64,000 nt of DNA from Linyphia triangularis (Eukaryota; Arthropoda; Arachnida; Araneae; Linyphiidae), in the NCBI GenBank assembly GCA_963978545.1, contig OZ021731.1, positions 58,980,773 to 59,044,772 of the forward strand, read 5' to 3'. The position numbers and the translations under genes are program-made. The stretch's first letter is position 1; each line of letters begins with the position of its first letter. Below the pieces are notes generated by a model. It ran no database searches. It was not told the DNA's origin and worked only from the letters and a program-made list of their open reading frames with translations. Below, in pieces: positions 13,465 through 24,099 of the stretch.

Positions 13465-14019
13465 CAAGGTGAGACCGAAAAATAAGATGACATGTCATAA
13501 TAATCACTGTATCATATATTTTCAGATAAATACATCACTGTCCTTCAAAGTAGTTCCCGCCGTCTACAATACACTTCTGACAACCTTCATACAAGTTCTT
13601 GAAACTTCTGAAAAAGTCCTCCTTTGAGACTGTCTTAATTTCCTTGGTAATAGCAGCTTGAATGTCTGAGATACTTGAAAATCGGTTTGCCTTCAGTGCC
13701 AATTTCAGTTAAAGCATTACACTCTCCTTATTCCCCTGATCTAGCACCAGCAGGATTTTTCCTCTTTCCACAACTGAAATTGGCACTGAAGGGAAACCGA
13801 TTTTCAAGCATCTCAGACATTCAAGCTGCTGATAGCAAGGAACTCAAGACAGTCTCAAAGGAGGACTTTTTCAGAAGTTTCAAGAACTTGTATGAACGTT
13901 GTCAGAAGTGTATTGTAGACGGCGGGAACTTCTTTGAAGGACAGTGATGTATTTATCTGCAAATATATAATACAGGGATTATTATGACATCAGTCACCTT
14001 ACTTTTCGGTCTCACCTTG
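13465..14019. mobile_element. Mariner-derived fold-back element (two inverted transposase 3' ends)
   Basis: The element starts CAAGGTGAGACCG and ends with its reverse complement, with TA on each side (13,463-13,464 and 14,020-14,021), the classic mariner target. The inverted match runs about 250 bp inward on each side: roughly 13,465-13,709 pairs with 13,771-14,019, leaving a spacer of about 60 bp. It also continues about 12 bp beyond the TA on both sides. The right arm encodes the C-terminal part of a mariner transposase, and the left arm is the same region inverted. It is non-autonomous; if transcribed it would make a long hairpin RNA. Confidence 0.85.
13720..13947 (+). pseudogene. Mariner transposase, C-terminal fragment
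   Basis: The frame encodes only the end of a mariner-family transposase. It reads YSPDLAPAGFFLFPQLK, then LALKGNRFSS, a helical stretch, and a CIVDGGNFFEGQ-stop ending typical of mariner. The aspartate in SPDLAP corresponds to the third catalytic residue of the DD34D triad. The usual CD after LAP is replaced by AG. The N-terminal DNA-binding domain and the first two catalytic aspartates are absent, so it cannot be active. The upstream ATG of the frame lies in unrelated sequence, so no real start exists. Confidence 0.85.
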
Positions 14020-14032
14020 TATTTGTAAAGTA

Positions 14033-15244
14033 ATACCCTTGGAAAAAGATTTAATTAAAAACTTTAGAAGATATTTTCTCTCTGAGATATTATCTTTATT
14101 AGTATGTGCTTTTGGGACATGATTAGTTTACATTTGCAAATAATATAAACGTTTTAAAGTTTGGAAGATATAGATAAGGGAAATTAAATTTCGATACAAA
14201 CAGATACTGGAATTCTAGGAGAATGTATATACTAGTATATAAATTTAATGTTATAGATATATATAAACTCTAAGAGACGTAGAAGAAATATGGAGCGAGT
14301 GAAATAGAGTGTTAAAGAAAATGATACAAAGAAAGAGACTGAAAGTAGAGAGTTAAAAAAGAAGACAAACGTGAAGAAATGGAGAATAGTTGAAAATAGA
14401 GAAATATGTAAAAATGCAGACAAATTTCAAAAAGTAAATGGAGGCATCAAGAAATGAAAGAGTTCGCAGAGAAATATAAAGATGTGAAAGGTAGAATGAT
14501 ATATTGTTTAGATAGGGTAATAAAGAAGAAGATGTAGAGAACTAAATAGACGTACTTACGAAGGAATGCTTAACAATTGTGAATTTTAGATGAGATTTTA
14601 GAAATAAAAGATTATTAGCGATAGGTTGGGTTATAAATTGTGTTTATGTAACCAGGTCAAAGAATAGAGTGATAAAGATAAGAATACCGAGATTAAAAAT
14701 AGAAGTATTGTGGGGGAAGAGGGGGGGGGGGGTGAGGTTAATAGATATATGGAATAAATCAAAGTAATTAGAAGTAGAAAAATAGAAGTGTATATATAAT
14801 ACAGAAATAAAGAAAAATTGAAGAGAAACAGTCAAGAGTCGGGAAATGTACAAATAGATTTAGATATAGGAACAAAATATGTATAGATGATAAATTATAC
14901 TATTCAACACTATACTAGTTGTACTATACAACTTATACTATACTTTACACTATACTAGTAGTTATAGAACATTATACTATACTATTAGTACTATATTATA
15001 CTGTAACTAGTATACTCTACTAGTCGTGAAATCTCCTGATTAGAACGCGTGTCGCCAACCCTTTTATCTAGCCTGTATTATCACTGGCAAAAAAAAGTAA
15101 TCTAATAATGAACAAACGGAACTTCAGAAAGAGAAAGAAAAAAAAAATTAAATTAAACACCACTCACAACTATTGACAGAAAAATCGCGTAGCATACTAC
15201 ACTAGTAGTTAATGCACAGTATGGCATTGTGTAGTATATTATTG
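14033..15244. other. AT-rich DNA with simple repeats
   Basis: No gene recognised. There is a poly-G run near 14,720. Positions 14,890-15,020 are a degenerate TATACTA/TACTAGT simple repeat. Purine-rich GAAA/AGAA sequence dominates 14,270-14,560. Confidence 0.5.
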
Positions 15245-15246
15245 TA

Positions 15247-15998
15247 CAGGGTGGGGCATAAAGATCTCCCCATTTTAAGAGGTCAATAAAAATATATAGG
15301 ACATTGAAAACAAATATTTTATGTTTACATTCGGATAGAATGTTTGCCATTAATTAATTTTTACAATCTGTAACAATTTTTACTATTAATTAATTTCGAG
15401 GTTTTGTTGTACGAAAAAGGATATTATCCAAATTTTTTCTTCGTTTTCTATACACTTGTGAAGTCTCTCCCAGAAATTCAGCATAACCTTTTCCACCATT
15501 GCTGGAGGAATTGCTGCAATTTCGAATCGAAAAGCATCCTTCAGTTCGTCGAGTGTCTTAGGTTTATGTGTGTAAACTTTAGCCTTGAGGTAACCCCACA
15601 GGAAGAAGTCACATGCAGCAAGATCCGGTGCTCTTACTGCTGCCACATTCTCCGGAGTTCGAACATAACGAGGTCTACTGGACGACTTTCGTTTTAAACA
15701 CGAACCTGTTTCTCTAAAATTAGCAACCCATAAGGATATTGTCTTTCTGTCGGATATTCTTCCATGCCTGCTTACTCCAAAGTGCCTATGAAATAATCGT
15801 TGAGTTTGAATGATGGAATCCCCATTTTTAAAATAAAGTTTCAACAACGAACGCACGATGTTCACTAGTACCAAGACATACTGTCAACTGAAATAGCGTA
15901 ACTATTGAAATATAACAGCGTTACTTCAGACAAGCCCTCTACACTAGCGCCGTCGCAGCGACAGCGGCAAATTAGGGAGATCTTTATGCCCCACCCTG
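15247..15998 (-). mobile_element. Internally deleted mariner-like element
   Basis: Perfect inverted ends start CAGGGTGGGGCATAAAG (24 bp each, 15,247-15,270 and 15,975-15,998). TA flanks both sides (15,245-15,246 and 15,999-16,000). The interior, on the minus strand, keeps the 5' and 3' ends of a transposase gene but lacks the middle. This is the usual architecture of a non-autonomous derivative that a full-length relative can still move. The perfect inverted ends suggest fairly recent mobility. Confidence 0.9.
15386..15874 (-). pseudogene. Deleted mariner-like transposase (DUF4817-like N terminus joined to DDE C terminus)
   Basis: The 162-codon frame has two parts. The N-terminal part (about residues 10-80) reads LYFKNGDSIIQTQRLFHRHF and continues through DRKTISLWVANF, typical of the DUF4817-type helix-turn-helix region of arthropod mariner-like transposases. 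It joins directly to APDLAACDFFLWGYLKAKVY and a helical C terminus, the end of the DDE catalytic domain. The first two catalytic acidic residues and most of the RNase H-like core are missing, so catalysis is impossible. Full-length relatives are more than twice as long. The reading frame is open across the junction, so it could still encode a small DNA-binding protein, but I have no evidence for that. Confidence 0.8.
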
Positions 15999-16000
15999 TA

Positions 16001-17365
16001 TATAGAACAGTATGGTACAGTACAGTACTCAGTATGGTATACATAGCTACAATTAAAGTAGTTGTAAGAAATGGAAATTTACGATAATAGCAAATATATT
16101 CCCGATTTTAAAAGGATGTAAATTTGTGGAATAAGGAAAAAACGATGTAAAAAGGTCGAATAACCGAAATCAAACTGGGTTCTATAACTAACACAGGAAA
16201 GAAAAATAGACGAGAGATAATTCAATCAATACTACTACGAAATACTTAAATTAAAGCTCCATATTTGGCACTCGTATTCACCCCCCACTGTACAGTAAAA
16301 AAAAATACTTGGCAGCATTACATCGCGGCGTCTTTCTTTGCTCAGCTAAAAAAGCATATTTGATCCCTCCGAGGATTTTAATGCACAGGGATGTTCTATT
16401 TCCATACGTCCATTCCTTTACTTTCACGCGGAATACAAAGTGCGACATCAAATAATACGTTGGCATATGTGCCAAATAACGTGGCCTTAAACGTCATCTA
16501 TATTTTAAAGAGAGGATGACGTGGATAAAAATCGTGAGACACATTGCGAAAGAGATCGCGACATTTATGGAAGAATTTTGTTTTTAGGTAAAGGTCCTTT
16601 GAATTTGTTTGAATAGGAATTAGGAATGTTTTTTTTTTTTAGGTGTAAATTTTGTTTTGGAAAGAATGAGCTATTTACTTCGTAAATTATAGGGAATGCT
16701 TCTTATTTTTATGATTTAAAGAAAAAAAGGCATTTTTTTTAAAAATTGTAGTTGTAATTATATATTAATATTGAAGATATCGTATCTAATAATTAACTTT
16801 GTTAAAAAAAATTAAGCCTCTTGTAATTGTAACTCATAATTTAAAAGAAGTAAAAGGTCAAATATGAAATTAATCTTCAGTGACAATTTTCTGTCGTGAT
16901 TCAGAAATTTGGCCTACAGAATTTTCATGATAATTAACTTTGATTGAGAATCTGAGAGTTTCACAAGAATCTTTATTTCAAAAATAAAGTTGAATTCACA
17001 TGCTTTCTTTAATGATCCAGCATATTATATTTATTATTTCAAATATTCGTGAAATAAATATTTAATTACAATGACGTCCCCAAAAATTAAAAACCAGAAA
17101 ATATGGTTTTTTTTTTTTCTAGTATTGGCACACAGCAACGTATCGACCTTCTTTCATACAAGTGTAATCGATATCGATTATTTTCAACTTAAAACTTTCC
17201 GAAAATGATTATTTTTTAATACTTTGGAATCACTGATCTCTAAATGTAATCACTGCATAGCTCATAAGCAATTTCTATTCTGCATGCCGATGAAGTCAAT
17301 TTTAATTTAATTAGCTCCATACTGCCTCCCCCCCCCCCTTCTAATCCTGCGTAATAGCTTGCTAT
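16001..17365. other. No gene recognised; modestly GC-richer patch at 16,250-16,560
   Basis: A minus-strand 65-codon frame at 16,278-16,475 lies in the GC-richer patch and matches nothing I know. The rest is AT-rich. A poly-C run lies near 17,330. Confidence 0.4.
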
Positions 17366-17368
17366 TGG

Positions 17369-18062
17369 TTCGGGGTAGAGTTGCTAACATACACCTATAT
17401 GATGAGTGCTAAGCCTTTTTCGGCTTAAAGTCAATAACCAAATAACCACTATTCAGAAGTTACTCTTGGTTACTACATACGCTAACTAGTTTGGGGGAGA
17501 GTTGCTAACATACACCTGGGCGATTTTGAAAATAAGGGCAAATTTCACCCCCCTTGCCTTTACTGGCTTAATAATATTTATACTTTTAAGAAAGGAAATT
17601 AGAATTAAGAAGGAAAAATTTAAATTTAATGTCTTCAGTCTTTATTTTACATATCTATTTATTATTTCAAAAACAAAAAATCCAAAGTATGGGAAATGTA
17701 ACCTCCATGGAATGTCCCCACCCCTGTTTTTTTTAGTGTTAACTGAAAAAATAAGCCTAATTAATAGTATATTTGTGGAAAAATCTAGGTTAAACATTTA
17801 TTCATTATATAAATAATTAACTAATCACAAAGAAATATAATTTTAATTTATTTTACCATTTTATTTTAAGCACATAAGTTGTCCCTGGGTCAATAACCAA
17901 AAGTCAATAACCAACCTTCAAGTCAATAACCAAAAAAATCACTATCCAGAAGTTACTCTTGGTTACGACACATGCTAACTAGTTTGGGGCAGAGTTTCTA
18001 ACATGCACCTAAATGAGGAATGCTAAGCATTTTTCGGCTTCAAGTCAATAACCAAAAAATCA
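17369..18062 (+). repeat. Repeat family V, tandem-like units (left part)
   Basis: Units share GAGTTGCTAACATACACCT, GAGTGCTAAGC, TTTTTCGGCTT, AAGTCAATAACCAA, CCACTATTCAGAAGTTACTC and GCTAACTAGTTT in that order. One unit starts near 17,369, a second near 17,490 is cut short, and another runs from about 17,890 to 18,062. The sequence between 17,530 and 17,880 is not clearly part of it. No coding capacity. The family resumes after the inserted hAT MITE. Confidence 0.65.
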
Positions 18063-18070
18063 CTATCCAG

Positions 18071-18627
18071 TAGAGGTCGGCGATATATCGATACGACGAT
18101 ATTTTTATCGATATTTCTAAAAAAGCATCGATATTAAAAATATCGATAAGTCATCGATATATCGATATTTTCAAACGTTTTTAGTTTTTTGATGATCTTT
18201 TTGTAGTTCCATGTGTTTTTTCAATTTTCTTTAGTTTTGAAGTTTTTGAAAAGGGAATAAAGTTTGAACTTGGATGAGAAACAATTAAAATGTCACCAAT
18301 GTTCAATACTTTGCCGTACACTTAAAAGCTATTGGAAATCACCTAAATTTTTCTTAAAATTACTGCACTAATTAATCGAAAATATAACTTTTTTTTGTAA
18401 TAGATCCAATTTTCCATTTGTAATTAGAATCCATCCATCCAGTGGAAAAAGTATTTACCTGACAAAAAAGCAATCATGAAAAGTAGAAATTTGCCCCGAA
18501 AACTTTGTTTCTGGCAAAATTGAAAATCAAATTAAAAAAAAAATCATGTATCGATATATCATCGATATTTTTTTCTATGCAACGATATAGTATCGATATT
18601 TATTTTGATCGATATTTCCGACCTCTA
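18071..18627. mobile_element. hAT-type MITE rich in TATCGATA, copy 1
   Basis: The ends are inverted (TAGAGGTCGGCGATAT at the left, ATATTTCCGACCTCTA at the right, one internal mismatch). CTATCCAG is duplicated exactly on both sides (18,063-18,070 and 18,628-18,635). An 8-bp duplication and a TAGAG start are the marks of hAT elements. It has no transposase and is 557 bp long. Exact TATCGATA occurs six times, four near the left end and two near the right. It is inserted inside a family V repeat, which continues on both sides. Confidence 0.9.
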
Positions 18628-18635
18628 CTATCCAG

Positions 18636-18755
18636 AAGTTACCCTTGATTACGACACATGCATGGGGCAGAGTTGCTAACATACAGCTGTATGATGAGTT
18701 CTAAGCTTTTTTCGGCTTCAAGTCGATAATCAAACATGCACTATCCAGGAATTAC
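18636..18755 (+). repeat. Repeat family V, right part after MITE insertion
   Basis: It continues the unit interrupted at 18,062, with AGAAGTTACCCTTGATTACG, GAGTTGCTAACATACAGCT, TTTTTTCGGCTTCAAGTC and CACTATCCAG. Removing the MITE and one 8-bp copy rejoins the two parts cleanly. Confidence 0.65.
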
Positions 18756-21059
18756 AATCAAAGATTGTTTGGAATACACAACCCTAAAACAACCACAATT
18801 ACAGCTAAAAAAATTATTACAAATATTATTTTACAAAAAAATTGTGTTCAAGTTCCAGATGTTACCATAAAATAAAGACTAACCCCTTCAAAATAGATTT
18901 TTTTATATCCCGATGACTCTTCACTTTCGAAACGCTCCCCCCATATTCGTGAAGCAACAATTTTTCCGTATAAATGATGCATGAAGGCATCATTCACAAT
19001 TCTGCTGCTGCATTCAAACCTTGAGACTGGGTTCAATAACGCAACCAGGACAGAATACGCTGTTGTAACATTCATGCATTTAATAAAGAGCAAGAAAATC
19101 TTTCACCTGTCATTTCTTCCACAGGCGCTAGCGTGAAAGATTTTTTTATTATTATTATCATCCATCGAACTTGGTCGAGCTTATATGAATCCGATTTTTA
19201 AATTATTTTTATACGCGTGTGGCTATGACATAAAGCTCATTTTAAAATATATTTCAGATTGGAGTTTTGACGTGGTTGATTTTGGAGGCTGTGTGTGTCG
19301 AATATATTCTACTATATTCTTAAAAAATAACCAGATTTTTAAAAATATTTTTTTATAAAAAAAACTTCCACGTTTGTTCTCAGAGAGTATAATTCTATTG
19401 ACTTATTTTAAAAATAACTGCTAGAATATTAAGCTCACCCTGCAAAGTTAAAGTCATTAAAGTGTAGCCCTACTTTAATGACTTTAACTTTGGTGAATAT
19501 GTGAACAGTCATTCATTTTTATCCATGCATAACTTAGCTATGAATTAATTAGTATTTTTATAAAAACTATTATAGCACTCAAATGCTAGTTTTTGATATA
19601 GAAAAATAACACTGCAGCATTAAATAGAACTGGGAAAGCTGTTAGTAAGTGGCAGAAGAAACTTAACATAACTGTAAAATTAACATGTCCTACAAGGAAG
19701 TATATTCTATTTGTCCTTACCGAAAAGATATAATATTCTAGAGTTGTTCCTAATCATATCCCGACTTCTATACAGAAAAAGTAATACAGCATGATCATTC
19801 TGTACAAGTAGTCTAGATTGTGAATACAATGAAGTTAAAGACAATCACCGCTTGTTTATAGACGTAACGAAAGTTTATCCCTTCAAGATGACATATTCGA
19901 ATAGAGCGATTCCAAGCTTGTATTTTGGCATGTTACGTGGAAAGACGTATTTGATTAAAGAAGGGTGTGGGACGTGGTTTTAATGTGCAATTAGAAAACT
20001 GCGCTAATATATTCTCCTTGACATTCTCGATTAGAATCTGCACAAGATTAGACGCTGCGTATACCGTAAACCCGATGGTACAGAGTGTATTATACATTCC
20101 AGATTATTTAGTTCTCAACCAAGAAATCGAGCATTCCAGGTTCTTTATGAAGAATAATAACTAGTGAAATCGGTTGTACTTATAAAGAAAAAAAAGTCCA
20201 TACATTCGATATTCTTTATCAAGATCATGAACTCGTGCATTTAAGATAATCAAGAATAAAAAATCATACTATCGAGACTATCTACCAAGAACAAAAACTA
20301 ACTCTAAAAAACAAAAATTTTACTTCACATCGTTTACTATATGCATTGCTAACTTTTAGGTACAATGAATTTTTACTCTTTGTCTTATCATGAACATTAT
20401 ATAGATTTAACTTGACTCTTTTTTACTTTACATACTTTGAAAAATTTTCCCATAGGAACCAGAAGTTGAGCTGAAATCGAATTTTCATAGTGTTCCAACC
20501 ACTAAGAAAAAAACAATCATTCCGTGTCATTGAGTAACATCAAACCAGCAACCAGAAGTACGAACCCGTAAAATTTTGCGGAAATAAAAGTTTGGAATTA
20601 AGTTTTATTTTTGTATATATACATAACCAACCGACACGAATCAATGGCATCTTCCCGGTTCACCAAATTAGTACATAGACCGTTTTTATCTTTCCATCTC
20701 AGTTTCGTTTCATTGTCTTTCCCATGACCACCTGTAAGGGCCCGATGAATCCATTTAGAAAACAAAACTTGAACTTACTTGAATTTAAGAAAACTCTCCA
20801 AGTCGTATGATCCGATTGGCCGGTTCTGGGCGTAGCGAGGAATTCTGGAATAACAAAATCGTGTGTTCAGACATGATTCGTTGAGCACGGTGCTAAATTT
20901 GACGCTGTACAATCCCTTTGTTTCTTAAGTATAAATGGGTCGTTTGATTAAGAAATTAAATATTTTATGGTATAAATTTCGCAAATTCTCAAGTCGAGAT
21001 GCACACTCGAGCATGATCAATGAAACGACTCAATGTTGTGCTCTCTCCGATCTGGCTCA
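18756..21059. other. No gene recognised; two GC-richer patches
   Basis: Patches at about 18,860-19,140 and 19,900-20,150 are less AT-rich than the flanks. They carry short frames (minus 18,848-19,093 and plus 19,967-20,164) that I do not recognise. Their composition would suit conserved non-coding DNA as well as exons. Confidence 0.4.
19436..19495. other. Perfect 20-bp stem hairpin
   Basis: AAAGTTAAAGTCATTAAAGT (19,444-19,463) pairs exactly with 19,472-19,491 across an 8-nt loop. CACC/GGTG can extend the stem after a small bulge. It may be a tiny palindromic MITE or a structured RNA segment; no gene context decides this. Confidence 0.8.
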
Positions 21060-21290
21060 TCGCAGCCACTTCAAATTTCCAATTAGAAAAAGCGTCCACA
21101 TTTCAGGAAAGTTTCATAGAAATGTGTGTTTCCCAAAAACTTGATAGACTCGTTGTCTATGACAATGCATTATATCTGCCAAGTTTCTGCTCGACTGGAT
21201 GAAGGCAAGTGGGTCCATTCGAAGCTTTTACCCGCCACAAACAAATCGAAATGAACATAAAAGATTAAAAAAGTAGTGTATGCAAGATTC
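21060..21290 (+). repeat. Dispersed repeat family Y, copy 2
   Basis: Contains AAAAACTTGATAGACTCG, GTCTATGACAATGCATTATA, CTGCCAAGTTTC, GATGAAGGCAAGTGGGTCC, CCCGCCACAAACAAATCGAA and AAAAGATTAAAAAAGT, in the family order. No coding capacity. Confidence 0.6.
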
Positions 21291-21554
21291 TATTTCAAAA
21301 ACAAAAACTCGTGTACTCAAAACTCTCTAACAAGAGAAAGTACCATGCAAGATTCCTTATTAAAAAAAAAATAGTATATTCTAAATTCTTTATTGAGAAC
21401 AAGAACTAGTGAATTTACGATTCTATAGCAAGAACAAGACATAGTATATTAGAGATTCTCAATCAAGAACTTAAGTTCCGGCAGAATTTTTTTTTTTTTT
21501 TGGGGGGGGGGGGGTAGATAGCATCTAAGAAGTTGAAATGCGGTTATTTTTCTT

Positions 21555-21725
21555 GATTTCGATTTTTCAATTGAGTATCAATGAAATTTTAATTGTTACG
21601 CATTAAATTTCTTATCCTTTGAATATTTTAAAAAGTATATTCTAATCCCAGTGAATCATACCACTTTTCTTCACGTTACCTTTAATTTTCAAAATCCAGG
21701 GTAATGCATCTCCCTGGCGCCATCC
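21555..21725 (+). repeat. Dispersed repeat family W, copy 2
   Basis: Matches 7,945-8,140 across TTTTTCAATTGA, AAATTTCTTATCCTTTGAAT, TTTTCAAAATCCAGGG and the GC-rich end CTCCCTGGCGCC. It is preceded by a T-run and a poly-G run (21,488-21,513). Confidence 0.55.
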
Positions 21726-21949
21726 ATGATCAAGAAGAAAAAAAATTCGTATATCTTGCTAAATCGTTGTTTATATATTTTCAAGAAATGTTGAACTTAC
21801 TAAAACATTCTACTCGCAGAATGTTCGTTAGAAGAACGCTAGGAAACAAATTGCCTGTATTAACTACAAGATAACAAACGCTAAACTAACTTTCTATCAA
21901 AAGCCCATCTCCAGAATTACAATACGTTCCTAGAAAACTGAAATCCAGA

Positions 21950-22620
21950 ATGATCACGCCGTTAAAGTAAAATGGCCTCCGCTCCCGAATTACCCTTAAT
22001 AATAGCACTCTCTCACGTTTAAATACGTGCCCGAAATTCCAGATTCAGTCTTCAGCAAACTAAACAAGCGCTCCCGACAATTCAGCGAAGCCTATATTCG
22101 GCACAAAAGCAATTTAATACCTCCGCCCTCACTGCGCTTAACATTGCAAATAACACGTAGCGGCTATACTCTTACATACCAAAATTATTAGCGGCCAGTA
22201 ATAGACAGGCCACGCTCCGAGATTAACAGGAAAACATTAGGCCTAAGCCTTCCCGCCATTATTTCCCATAGCTCACACGTCGTCCTCCAAACGATTACGA
22301 TTAATCTCTCGATGGATGAATCGCACGGCCACTATTTATTAGTGACGTAAAATTTCCTTAATCAGGGAGGACTTTGTCAATTACTTTTGCTAATGCTCGG
22401 GGCTCGTAATTTTTGACGATTAGCGCACTTTTAGGCGGAGGAAGTTTTATGATGTGCCAAGGGGTCTGCAATCTCGGAGTTAATTTGAGTTCCGGATGTG
22501 ATTGTGAGGACGAAAGTGCCCTTTGGTCGGGGTGGGAGGTGCTGTAAATATATATCGTCTGCAGGTCTGTGATTGAGGGGAAGAGGCAAAAGGCCATGGT
22601 GGAACTGTACCATAAATCAA
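21950..22620. other. GC-richer island without an open frame
   Basis: About 670 bp stand out from AT-rich flanks by composition. No frame is open across the island, and no repeat from elsewhere in the window matches it. Homeodomain-type motifs (GATTACGATTAATC near 22,300) are visible but short motifs prove little. A conserved regulatory element is one plausible reading; an unrecognised old repeat is another. Confidence 0.4.
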
Positions 22621-23048
22621 GTGATTATTTTTTATGGTTAAGGGATTAATAATAAATGTTTATAAACTTGAAGCAATGGAATAGTGTTATAGGAACAAAT
22701 AATCGCTTACTTCTTATTTTTTACCATCTAAATTATGGATATTTATTTCATTTATGAAACAAATATTTTGTAAAGATTTAAAGAAGTACTGTTCCTATTT
22801 CCTTAATCCAGTGTTTTAAAGACTTGAGAAAAACCGCCAGTTCTTCCAGGTCCCCCAGTTAATTTCGCCATGGATCCGTCAGGTGAAAAGTTTATTGTCA
22901 ATAGCCAAAACCATAGAAAAATGACCATATAATTGTAAATGTCTTCATAAATCTAGTGTTAATTTTAACAATCATGATCTCATGATTAATTTTTTTGCAT
23001 TTGAAAACAATCGTGTAAAGATACGGAATATGTTGATTCTAAAATGAG
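22621..23048. other. No gene or repeat recognised
   Basis: AT-rich sequence leading to the target site of a SINE. Confidence 0.5.
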
Positions 23049-23061
23049 AATTATGTAATTA

Positions 23062-23245
23062 GGTTGGTTGGTTGTACTCAGATTATCTGGCGCCGTCAGC
23101 ATCACGAGGGCTATAATGCGCCGAAACATTTCGTCATTTAACAAACCAACATACATTTACAAACACCCATGCCAAACACGGGACTCGAACCCGCAACCTC
23201 TCGGTCTAGAAGCCAGCATGCTAACCACTATACCGTTTGGTCGGC
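23062..23245 (-). mobile_element. tRNA-derived SINE family 1, copy A
   Basis: On the minus strand it reads GCCGACCAAACGGTATAGTG, the A-box region GTGGTTAGCATGC, the B box GGTTCGAGTCCCG, then a body ending GGCGCCAGATAATCTGAG and an ACCAACC-type tail. The 13-bp target-site duplication AATTATGTAATTA is exact (23,049-23,061 and 23,246-23,258), so both boundaries are fixed. Confidence 0.95.
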
Positions 23246-23258
23246 AATTATGTAATTA

Positions 23259-23691
23259 GAGTATAATAACTATGTTTTTTTAACGATGTCCTTATTTAAA
23301 TATATCTATAATGAAGAGTTAACCCATAAACTGAAAAAGTTAAAATAATATGACATTTTCTTCAAATATTTTTAGTAATTAGTATCATTTTTATCAACTT
23401 ATTTTAGTTATAAAGAGTTAGCACGTAACCGAAAAAAAAAAAAAGAAAAAAAAAAAGAAAAAAAAATGCAATATCTTTCAATTTATTTTAGTGATTTACA
23501 ATAATTCCAGCTCGTTCTTACAGCGACATCGTCATAATTGAAAACATAATGTCAATAATTTTCTAATGATTAAATAACAAGTTCATCAAAAGTAAAATTC
23601 TAACTGAATTATAACTTTTAGTATTGAATAAATATCATCATGTTAATTCTCAACCAAGCAATTTCAAAACTTAAAATACCAGTTTTCTCTT
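23259..23691. other. AT-rich DNA with A-rich simple repeat
   Basis: A run of A with interspersed G occupies about 23,433-23,466. Nothing else recognised. Confidence 0.5.
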
Positions 23692-23699
23692 TCATTTGA

Positions 23700-24080
23700 A
23701 GTCAACCTGATGGCTGTGGGGTTAAGCGTTCTGGCCTCGCATGCGAAAGGTGCCGGGTACGAATCCTGGGTTAGGCATGGATGTTCATTGGGGTTCGGTT
23801 GGTTGGTTGTTTTCAGATTATCTGGCGCCGTCAGCAACACGAGGGCTATAATGCGCCAAAACATTCGTTATTAGACAAGCCAACATACATTTTCAAACAC
23901 CCCTGCCTAACACGGGACTCGAACCCGCAACCTCGTGGTCTAGAAGCTAGCACGCTAACCACTATACCATTTAGTCGGCTCAATGGGGTTCGAAATCCAC
24001 GTTAAGCTGTAGGTCCCTGCCTGATTAGCCGTTATTGAGCACAAAAATAGGTCATCGAGCTTACAAACAAACAACCCCCA
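23700..24080 (+). mobile_element. SINE family 2, copy b, split by a nested SINE
   Basis: The left part (23,700-23,796) carries CTGATGGCTGTGGGGTTAAG, GGCCTCGCATGCGAAAGGTG and the B-box-like region GGTACGAATCCTGGG. The right part (23,980-24,080) carries TTAAGCTGTAGGTCC and AGGTCATCGAGCTTACAAAC. A SINE 1 lies between them. TCATTTGA at 23,692-23,699 and 24,081-24,088 may be the outer target duplication, which is short and therefore tentative. Confidence 0.8.
23797..23979 (-). mobile_element. SINE family 1, copy B, inserted inside SINE 2
   Basis: A full-length minus-strand copy with the B box (GGACTCGAACCCG on the plus strand). It is flanked by TCATTGGGGTTC (23,785-23,796) and TCAATGGGGTTC (23,980-23,991), a 12-bp duplication with one mismatch. 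Both flanking copies belong to the SINE 2 body, so this insertion is younger than its host. Confidence 0.93.
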
Positions 24081-24099
24081 TCATTTGACCGTTGAATTG

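Noticed and set aside
23068..23259. Repeated protein-like frames containing LSGAVS...TRAIMRRNI and TRDSNPQP
   Set aside because: They recur at several sites because they are translations of SINE family 1 in one frame; copies differ by indels and none has gene context.
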